Below, piece after piece: positions 39,038 through 45,698 of a stretch of DNA of 64,000 nucleotides. The DNA comes from CAYZWU01 sp964482235 (GTDB taxonomy: Bacteria; Planctomycetota; B15-G4; CAYZWU01). The notes under the pieces were generated by a model that saw nothing but the letters and a program-made list of their open reading frames with translations, did not search any database and was not told the origin of the DNA. Each line of letters opens with the position of its first letter. Positions within the stretch are counted from its first letter, which is position 1. The DNA lies in NCBI GenBank assembly GCA_964482235.1, contig CAYZWU010000007.1, positions 62,001 to 126,000 of the forward strand, in the 5' to 3' direction. The position numbers were made by a program, and so were the translations under genes.

Positions 39038-39105
39038 ACGAGAAGAGGGTGCCCGAGATAGCGCGGGTTCCCAATCGTCTAAGTGGCGGAGATTGCGCGG
39101 GCTCC
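39011..39105. repeat. 31-bp perfect inverted repeat at the convergent gene junction
   Basis: Left arm 39011-39041 and right arm 39075-39105 are exact reverse complements, separated by 33 bases. The left arm includes the last codons and TAG stop of the histidine kinase gene, so the right arm is an inverted copy of that coding end. Could act as a bidirectional terminator; it may also be a recent inverted duplication or an assembly fold-back. Confidence 0.85.
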
Positions 39106-39111
39106 TTTCGA

Positions 39112-40065
39112 TCAGTTGATCATGTTGACGGTCACGGGAAAGGAGACATAGGTCACGGGCTGGGTGCCGGGAGCGGAGAGGAGCACGAAGGCGAAGTAGA
39201 ACGGCGTCCCCAGGTAAGCCTGGCTGACCGGACCCAGAGTGTTGAACACGGCCGTGGCCTGACCCGCCGCATTCAGTTTTCCCATGGTGTTCTGGAATAT
39301 TGACGAGTTCAGGCGGATTCGCTCGAAATTGAAGAGCATGTCCTGGTTGAGCGGGATGTGAAATCCGTCGGCCTCGAAGCCGGGATGACACCCGAAGCTC
39401 GCCAGCACGACGTAATCGGCGCCCCCGTGAGCCGCACCGGCCGAGAGGGTCAAGGTGGTGCTGCCGCCGGTGGAGATGCTGATGTTGTCGTTCTCGACGA
39501 AGAAGTCCGGAGCGGCAGGCTCCAGCGAAACGTCGTCGATGTAGTTGTAGCAGTCGGTGGGCATGGCATTGCGGTAGTTGTAGATCTCGAGAGTGTACAC
39601 GCCTGTTGCAACGGGAGTGTAGGAGCCGGAGAGGGTCCGGCGCCTGGGAACGCTCTGCCCGATGTTGCCGCATGAATCAGTGTCGATCAACGCCCCGTTG
39701 ATCATGACGTCGAAGTTTCCGCCGTCATTGACACCGCCTCAGCAGGTGGCGATGTAGCAGATCCTTGCGAAGAAGTTGTACGTCACTCCGCCGATCAGGA
39801 TGACATCCTGGGCTGGACCGCCGTTGCAGCCGAAGGGGAATCCGGTGCCCGGCTTTCTCTTGAGGCACCACGATCTCTGGCCGTTCCCATTCGTGTCATA
39901 CTGGACGAACTCCGCGCCCTGGTTCTGGCCCGTCTTGACCCAGAGACCGTAATCCTGCAGCTCGAAATCCGCATTGGCAACCGTGTTCTGGGCGAGTGCC
40001 TCTCCGCTTCCCAGGATGAAGAGGAACAGGATCAGGCACCCGGCGCCGGCTAGGACTTTTTTCAT
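39112..40065 (-). CDS. Probable selenoprotein: exported protein with Cys-Sec motif and shared C-terminal domain
   Basis: Conceptual 317-residue protein, start ATG at 40065 with an aaaggagg site (a TTG lies one codon upstream). Signal peptide 1-26. Residues about 28-185 look like a jelly-roll binding domain (ANADFELQDYGLW at the start, YNYIDDVSLEP at the end, as in carbohydrate-binding-type folds). Within it the TGA at 39739-39741 (residue 109) follows Cys108, giving ICYIATC-U-GGVNDGG; the frame stays open for 208 further codons. Residues about 190-317 are the C-terminal domain shared with the proteins at 15673 and 25589. A strong hairpin follows the TGA. The function is unknown; a Cys-Sec pair could be redox- or metal-active. 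The alternative is a nonsense mutation. Confidence 0.72.
39704..39728 (-). promoter_or_regulatory. SECIS-like stem-loop after the in-frame TGA
   Basis: On the minus strand an ATGACG/CGTCAT stem, one G-A mismatch and a CGGA/TTCG inner stem close an AAC loop about 22 nucleotides after the TGA at 39739-39741. Ten pairs in total including one G-T. Position fits a bacterial SECIS; the strict three-base loop lacks G, though a larger seven-base loop would contain one. Confidence 0.5.
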
Positions 40066-40301
40066 CAAGAACCTCCTTTGCTGTCTCGTTGAAAGAGCTT
40101 CGTACGATGAGGCTTACTACAATAATAATTGCTTTCACGATGTATCGATATCAGGCTCAGGTATTCCTACAATGGTACAGGCTTTTTCACTCCTTGAAAG
40201 CACATTAATTATTTTCTCTTCAAAGTCTCGATCCTTCCCGCCCAAAAAGGGGATTCGAAGTTTTTTCTTTACAGGCAAAAGGAGAGAGATCATACTATCT
40301 G

Positions 40302-40332
40302 GATAAACTTATCTATTTATCTAGATTGATAA
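40302..40332 (+). promoter_or_regulatory. Candidate operator of the Rrf2 regulator
   Basis: Two palindromes, GATAA-AC-TTATC (40302-40313) and TTATC-TAGATT-GATAA (40317-40332), lie 20-50 bases before the regulator start in an AT-rich stretch. Position suggests autoregulation and control of the nitrate operon. Confidence 0.5.
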
Positions 40333-40351
40333 AGTTCAATTCCCTGGAAGA

Positions 40352-40828
40352 ATGATATCACAAACAGCAGAATATGCCTTGCGTGCCGTCATCTGGTTGG
40401 CTCACTGTCAGGACAAACCTCAAACGACCGAGCATATTGCAGAAGCCACGAAGGTGCCGGCAGGATATCTGTCCAAGGTGCTGCAGACCCTCGTAAGGTC
40501 TGATTTCGTTCGTTCCCAGCGGGGACTGGGCGGCGGTTATGTGCTCACGCGCGATCCGGGCACGCTCACTGTCCTCGACGTGATCAACGCCGTCGATCGG
40601 ATCCAGCGGATCAAGGAATGCCCCCTGGGTGTCGCGGAACACAAGAATCGGCTCTGTGCCTTGCACTACCGGTTGGATGCTGCGATCTCCTTGATCGAGG
40701 ACTCCTTCAGGTCGTGCACGATCCTTGATGTCTGCTCGACCTCGGAGATAACAAAGCCTCTCTGCAGCGATCCTGCTTGCGGCGAAGAAGAGACTCCTGA
40801 AGAAGAGACCAAAGAAGATGAAGAGTGA
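40352..40828 (+). CDS. Rrf2-family transcription regulator (NsrR-like)
   Basis: 158 residues. Winged helix-turn-helix with the Rrf2 start (AEYALRAVIWLA) and the GLGGGY wing at 58-63. Cysteines at 90 and 102 match roughly the first and third cluster ligands of the NO sensor NsrR; the middle one is missing, and two more cysteines at 122 and 128 lie in the C-terminal part. It may hold an Fe-S cluster and sense NO or redox state. First gene of the nitrate respiration block and overlaps the next gene by 11 bases, so it probably controls this operon. The acidic tail is rich in Glu and Thr. Confidence 0.85.
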   Translation: MISQTAEYALRAVIWLAHCQDKPQTTEHIAEATKVPAGYLSKVLQTLVRSDFVRSQRGLGGGYVLTRDPGTLTVLDVINAVDRIQRIKECPLGVAEHKNRLCALHYRLDAAISLIEDSFRSCTILDVCSTSEITKPLCSDPACGEEETPEEETKEDEE

Positions 40829-41567
40829 CGGCTCGGATTTTTCACGCAAATCAGCGGGGGGATGGATCGGTTTCCTGATCGGTCCGGCTTTCATCCTCCT
40901 GGCCGGTTGGTTTCTGCAGGGTCCCGAACTGGCCGAGATCCCCGAAATCAAGTCCGTTGTCGTGCGTCCCGAGATGCTCGACACGACCCCGCGCCGCGAT
41001 ATCCTGGGCGATCCTCCCATCATCGAGATCGACGGGTTCGAGCGCACCTGCATGGACTGCCACAAGATCTTTCCCGCCAGGGATGATGCTCCGGCCAGTC
41101 TGCTGCAGCATCAACATGTCAAGCTCTTTCACGGCATCAATGACCGATGCCGCAACTGCCATGACGTCAAGGACCGCGACAGGCTCCTGCTCACGAATGG
41201 CGAATCGATCCCCTACTCCGATGTCGTACGGCTCTGCGCCCGGTGCCACGGTCCCACGTACCGGGACTGGGAACGGGGCATGCACGGCCGGACCAATGGA
41301 TTCTGGGAGGCGGGCCTGGGGGAGAGGAGGAGGCTGGGCTGCACCGAGTGCCACGATCCTCACGATCCGCGGGTTCCGGCCATGGATCCCATGATGCCTC
41401 TCCCGTCGCCCAACACCCTTCGCATGAGCCTGCCTTCAGCGGATCCGCACATCGAGCTCGAGGAGACCGATCCGCTCCGCAGAGCGCTCAGGATCAGCGA
41501 CGAGAGGTTGGAGAGACGGGAAGCCGAGAAAAAAAGCGGCGAATTCGATGACGAGGTGGAGTTCTGA
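40818..41567 (+). CDS. Membrane-anchored tetraheme cytochrome c
   Basis: 249 residues. One N-terminal helix (about 15-33) then a periplasmic domain with four CxxCH sites: CMDCH at 78, CRNCH, CARCH and CTECH. It ends with an acidic/basic tail lacking hemes. Placed before a ferredoxin and an NrfD-type quinol protein, it is likely the electron carrier between that module and the periplasmic reductases. It is not an obvious NapC/NrfH family member, because the spacing differs and no NapC helix-heme motif is seen. The stop overlaps the next start (TGATG). Confidence 0.78.
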   Translation: MKSDGSDFSRKSAGGWIGFLIGPAFILLAGWFLQGPELAEIPEIKSVVVRPEMLDTTPRRDILGDPPIIEIDGFERTCMDCHKIFPARDDAPASLLQHQHVKLFHGINDRCRNCHDVKDRDRLLLTNGESIPYSDVVRLCARCHGPTYRDWERGMHGRTNGFWEAGLGERRRLGCTECHDPHDPRVPAMDPMMPLPSPNTLRMSLPSADPHIELEETDPLRRALRISDERLERREAEKKSGEFDDEVEF

Positions 41568-42631
41568 TGGTTCAGGACAGAGGTCAGGATGAGGGCATGA
41601 CGAGCGGCGGCGGCACGCCGAAGCCGGGCACCTCCGTGAGCCGCCGGGGTTTCTTTCGCTTCGTCGGCGGAAGCATGGGCGTCGTTGGAGGGCTGGGAGC
41701 CGTGGCTGCCGCGCTGAGCCCGCTGAAGGAGCTCGATCGCTCCGATTTCAGCAGGGAGAAGTTCCTGCAGAAGCATTACAAGGAGCTCACTCCCGACGAG
41801 ATGCGGAGCGTTATTCAGCGCATCCGCGCCGAGGTGAAGGAGCGCTACGGAGTCGATGCCGCGATCGATGACTTGAAGCCCCTCGACAAGGTCGAGTACG
41901 GATACGCGCTCAACCTCGGCCGCTGCATCGGCTGCCGCCGGTGCGTGCACGCCTGCGTGGCCGAGAACAACCAGAGCCGGAAACCGGAGATCCAGTACAT
42001 CCGCGTTCTCGAGATGCCGCGCGGCAACGTGGACCTGGAGCGCGGCAATCATCGTTACGAGCGTGCCAGGGTCCCGGACGAGAATCACTACTACATGCCG
42101 ATCCAGTGCCACCAGTGCGCCAAGCCCGCCTGCGTGAAGGTCTGTCCGGTGGAAGCCACCTGGCAGGAGCCGGACGGGGTCACGGTGATCGATTACGACT
42201 GGTGCATCGGATGCCGATACTGCGAGGCCGCCTGCCCATACTGGGCGCGGCGCTTCAACTTCACCCGTCCGGGATTCAACGATCCGAAGAAGGAGATCAA
42301 TTCGGAGATGAACTACCTCTCCAACCGGCCGCGCAGCCACGGCGTGATGGAGAAGTGCCACTTCTGCCTGCACCGCACCCGCGCCGGGAAGATGCCGGCC
42401 TGCCTCGAGGTCTGCCCCGTGGGCGCCCGGAAGTTCGGCAATCTCCTCGATCCGGACAGCGAGGTCTCCCAGGTCCTGAGCAACAAGCACGTCTTCGTGC
42501 TCAAGCAGGAGGTGGGGACCATGCCCCGCTTCTTCTACTACTTCGATCAGGAGTATCCGCGGAGCAAGAAGTCCGCCGGACTCGACGACGCGCCGGGTCC
42601 GGATAAGCGTACAGGAGGAGGTCCGGCATGA
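41567..42631 (+). CDS. Tat-exported 4Fe-4S ferredoxin subunit (NrfC/DsrO-like)
   Basis: 354 residues. Tat signal SRRGFFRFVGG (about 25-35) and four cysteine clusters: CIGCRRCVHAC, CHQCAKPACVKVC, CIGCRYCEAACP and CHFCLHR..CLEVCP. These are the NrfC/DmsB-type pattern and should bind up to four 4Fe-4S clusters in the periplasm. Coupled by an ATGA overlap to the NrfD-type membrane protein downstream, with which it should form a quinol-oxidising module. Confidence 0.86.
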   Translation: MVQDRGQDEGMTSGGGTPKPGTSVSRRGFFRFVGGSMGVVGGLGAVAAALSPLKELDRSDFSREKFLQKHYKELTPDEMRSVIQRIRAEVKERYGVDAAIDDLKPLDKVEYGYALNLGRCIGCRRCVHACVAENNQSRKPEIQYIRVLEMPRGNVDLERGNHRYERARVPDENHYYMPIQCHQCAKPACVKVCPVEATWQEPDGVTVIDYDWCIGCRYCEAACPYWARRFNFTRPGFNDPKKEINSEMNYLSNRPRSHGVMEKCHFCLHRTRAGKMPACLEVCPVGARKFGNLLDPDSEVSQVLSNKHVFVLKQEVGTMPRFFYYFDQEYPRSKKSAGLDDAPGPDKRTGGGPA

Positions 42632-43869
42632 AGGATTACATCCTCTTCCTCTGGCGCTGCTTCAGCCTGAGCTTCAAGGGAGGCTGGCGATACTATCTCT
42701 GGATGTTCTTCCTCACGGTGGCGATTCTGCTCGGTCTCAACGCCTACTGCAAGCAGCTCGTGAGCGGCCTGCTCGTCACCGGGATGACCGATCATGTTTC
42801 CTGGGGAATCTACATCGCGAACTTCACCTTCCTGGTGGGTATGGCGGCCGCCGCCGTGATGCTCGTCATTCCGGTCTACGTCTACCGAAACCAGAAGCTT
42901 CATGATCTCGTGATCTTCGGCGAGCTCTTCGCCGTGGCCTCCATCGTCATGTGCCTGCTCTTCGTCAACGTCGACCTGGGCCGGCCCGACCGGTTCATGC
43001 ACATCTTCTGGCGGTTCAACTTTCCCGTCTCCATGCTGACATGGGACGTGGTGGCCCTCGGAGGATACCTGATCCTGAACCTCCACATCTGCGGCTACCT
43101 GATCTATTCCACATACCGCGGCCGCAAGGCGAGCCCGGTTTTCTACATCCCCTTCGTCTTCATCGCCATCGGGTGGGCGATCAGCATTCACACGGTCACC
43201 GCATTCCTCTACGTGGGGCTCGGCGGACGGCCGTTCTGGAACTCCGCCATCATCGCCCCGCGTTTCCTGGCCTCGGCCTTTGCCGCGGGGCCGGCTTTCA
43301 TCGTGCTCACGCTTCAGGTGATTCGCAAGTTCACGGACTACAAGGTCACGGACGAAGCCCTGGCGCTTCTGCGGAACATCATCACCGTGGCCCTGGCGGT
43401 CAACATGTTTCTCCTGGGATGCGAGCTTTTCACCGAGTTCTACGGCGAATCCACGCACATCGTGTCGATGATCTACCTCTTCTTCGGGCTTCACGGTTTT
43501 CACGGACTCGTGCCGTGGATATGGACGGCCATCGCGCTCAACACGGTCGCCCTGATCATTCTTATTCTGCCCCTGGCGCGCAAGCTGCACTATCTCAACC
43601 TGGCCTGCGTCTTCCTGATCTTCGGCATCTGGATCGAGAAGGGGATGGGGCTGATCGTTCCGGCATTCATCCCTTCGCCCCTCGGGGAGATCGTCGAATA
43701 CAATCCCACGCTGAACGAGATACTCGTCTGCGCCGGGATATGGGCCTTCGGGCTTCTTCTCTACACGATTCTTGTAAGAGTCACGGTTCCCGTGCTGTCG
43801 GGTCTGCTCGCATCGAAGGCTGGCGAACAGGACCAAGGCTCGGAATCTTTTCAGTCCCTATCATCGTAA
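42628..43869 (+). CDS. NrfD/DsrP-like quinol-interacting membrane subunit
   Basis: 413-residue polytopic protein with about ten hydrophobic helices. It shows the NrfD-type features HVSWGIYIANFTFLVG near residue 52 and ISIHTVTAFLYVG near 187. Predicted to oxidise menaquinol and pass electrons to the adjacent ferredoxin and cytochrome. It takes the place that a NapC/NrfH-type quinol dehydrogenase usually fills in nitrate clusters. Starts inside the ferredoxin stop and precedes the octaheme gene by 14 bases. Confidence 0.87.
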   Translation: MKDYILFLWRCFSLSFKGGWRYYLWMFFLTVAILLGLNAYCKQLVSGLLVTGMTDHVSWGIYIANFTFLVGMAAAAVMLVIPVYVYRNQKLHDLVIFGELFAVASIVMCLLFVNVDLGRPDRFMHIFWRFNFPVSMLTWDVVALGGYLILNLHICGYLIYSTYRGRKASPVFYIPFVFIAIGWAISIHTVTAFLYVGLGGRPFWNSAIIAPRFLASAFAAGPAFIVLTLQVIRKFTDYKVTDEALALLRNIITVALAVNMFLLGCELFTEFYGESTHIVSMIYLFFGLHGFHGLVPWIWTAIALNTVALIILILPLARKLHYLNLACVFLIFGIWIEKGMGLIVPAFIPSPLGEIVEYNPTLNEILVCAGIWAFGLLLYTILVRVTVPVLSGLLASKAGEQDQGSESFQSLSS

Positions 43870-43883
43870 AGGGGGAAGTTTCT

Positions 43884-45365
43884 ATGAAACGAGAAAGTAT
43901 TGTTGTTCTGAACAGGCATGGATTCTTGATTGCCGCAGTCCTGGCAGCAGTCCTGCTCGGCGGCGCCGCCACATCGTGGGGTCAGGCGATAGGACTGCCC
44001 GATATCAGCAACCAGTCGAAGGAGTGCATCGAGTGCCACAAGAAGGCGGACCCGGTGGTCTACCAGCAGTGGGGCGAGAGCAAGCACTATCGCGGCAACG
44101 TGGGCTGCTTCGAGTGCCATGGCGCCGAGAAGACCGACGTGGACGCCTACGACCATTACGGCTTCACCATTGCCGTGCTCGTGACGCCGAAGGACTGCGC
44201 CCGCTGCCACAGCAAGGAGGTGGCCGAGTTCGCCTCATCGCACCACTCCAAGGGTGGACGGATCCTCGGCTCTCTCGACAACGTCCTGGCGGAGATCGTC
44301 GAGGGCGACAACAACATGGTGACTCCCGGCTTCCCCGAGGGGAACTCGGCGGCCGCGGTGAACGGCTGCTGGCAGTGCCACGGTTCGCAGGTGAAGGTCC
44401 TGGCCGGCGGCAAGCTAGACCCGGCCACCTACCCGAACAGCGGCATCGGCCGGATCAATCCCGACGGTTCGGAAGGATCGTGCAACGCCTGCCACACGCG
44501 GCACGTCTTCTCGGCCGCCCAGGCACGCCACCCGGACACGTGCGGCAAGTGCCACCTCGGTCCCGACCACCCCCAGAAGGAGATTTACGAGGAGTCGAAG
44601 CACGGCATCCTCTTCTTCTCCAACGTCAACAAGATGAACATGGACTCCAACAAATGGATCGTCGCGGAAGACTACTGGGCCGCTCCGAACTGCGCCACGT
44701 GCCACATGTCGGCCACCAAGACCCAGCCCGTGACCCATGACATCGGGATGCGGATCAGCTGGAACAACAGGCCGCCCGTCTCCGTCAGGCCCGAGGATTC
44801 GGACAAGAAGATGGGCCTGCCCGGAGCCAACGTGCCGTGGCAGGTGCGCCGCAACAACATGCACGACGTCTGCCTGAATTGCCACAGCGAGGACTGGGTC
44901 GGCAACTTCTACATCCAGTACGACGCGCTCGTTACCCTCTACAACGAGAAGTTCGCCAAGCCCGGCGCCGAGCTCTATGCCCTGGCCAAGCCGCTCAGGG
45001 CCGTTCAGGCGCCCTTCGCCAATGCCGTCGACTGGTCGTGGTGGGAGCTCTGGCACCACGAAGGCCGCCGCGCCCGCCACGCCGCCGCCATGATGGCGCC
45101 CGATTACACGCACTGGCACGGCACCTACGACATTGCCAAGACCTTCTACACCCATTACGTCCCCGAGCTGCGAGAGCTGATCGAGGCCAACATCCATTCC
45201 AGCGATTCCGCCAAGGTCGAGGGAGCGAAGAAGCTCAAGGCCAAGCTCGACGAGGTGCTCAACAGGGACAGCCACAAGTGGTTCCTCGGCAAGATGGATC
45301 CCGAGGAGAAGGCCCGCCGGGCCAAGGCGGCCGCAGAGTTCAAGAAGCGTTACGGGAAGCACTGA
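43884..45365 (+). CDS. Octaheme cytochrome c of the hydroxylamine oxidoreductase (HAO) family
   Basis: 493 residues from the ATG at 43884; the frame is open far upstream without coding sense. Signal peptide about 1-33. Eight CxxCH sites at residues 48, 75, 105, 162, 200, 220, 270 and 330 match the HAO family heme count. The C-terminal DYTHWHGTYDIAKTFY segment at 407-422 resembles the family WHG region. In HAO a tyrosine crosslinks to the catalytic heme; whether one of the tyrosines here does this cannot be judged without an alignment. With NapA next to it and no hydroxylamine-oxidising partners, reduction of nitrite or hydroxylamine is more likely than oxidation (inference). Confidence 0.85.
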   Translation: MKRESIVVLNRHGFLIAAVLAAVLLGGAATSWGQAIGLPDISNQSKECIECHKKADPVVYQQWGESKHYRGNVGCFECHGAEKTDVDAYDHYGFTIAVLVTPKDCARCHSKEVAEFASSHHSKGGRILGSLDNVLAEIVEGDNNMVTPGFPEGNSAAAVNGCWQCHGSQVKVLAGGKLDPATYPNSGIGRINPDGSEGSCNACHTRHVFSAAQARHPDTCGKCHLGPDHPQKEIYEESKHGILFFSNVNKMNMDSNKWIVAEDYWAAPNCATCHMSATKTQPVTHDIGMRISWNNRPPVSVRPEDSDKKMGLPGANVPWQVRRNNMHDVCLNCHSEDWVGNFYIQYDALVTLYNEKFAKPGAELYALAKPLRAVQAPFANAVDWSWWELWHHEGRRARHAAAMMAPDYTHWHGTYDIAKTFYTHYVPELRELIEANIHSSDSAKVEGAKKLKAKLDEVLNRDSHKWFLGKMDPEEKARRAKAAAEFKKRYGKH

Positions 45366-45401
45366 TCCCCGGGCGCGGAGAACATTGAAAGACGAATACT
45401 C

Positions 45402-45674
45402 ATGTCTGTGATCGGCGCATTCGTAAGAATTGATCCCTCGGATATCGAGGGGACACGCGAGAAGCTCACCGCTCTTCAAGGGGTCGAGACCTTCGACCTC
45501 GACGAACCGGGCAAGGTGGGGCTCGTGATCGAGGCGGACGATCTGGACCAAGGCCACGCGATACTCACCCGGGACGTCAAGGGCATCGACGGCGTCCTGG
45601 GTGTGTGGCCCGTCTACGTTCATGATGAAGGTGATCAGGAAAAAGCACGGCAGGCAGTGAACAAGACTGTCTGA
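45402..45674 (+). CDS. napD: NapD-like maturation chaperone of NapA
   Basis: 90 residues, soluble, ferredoxin-like fold pattern. The N-terminal GAFVRIDPSDIEGTREKL and VYVHDEGD end match small NapD proteins, which bind the Tat signal of NapA until the cofactor is inserted. Directly precedes napA by 24 bases. Confidence 0.82.
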   Translation: MSVIGAFVRIDPSDIEGTREKLTALQGVETFDLDEPGKVGLVIEADDLDQGHAILTRDVKGIDGVLGVWPVYVHDEGDQEKARQAVNKTV

Positions 45675-45698
45675 TGCCTGTGGAAAGGATATGAGATT

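Noticed and set aside
42951..43883. 804-residue frame running into the octaheme cytochrome
   Set aside because: The upstream part is an out-of-frame shadow of the NrfD gene; the signal peptide starts at 43884.
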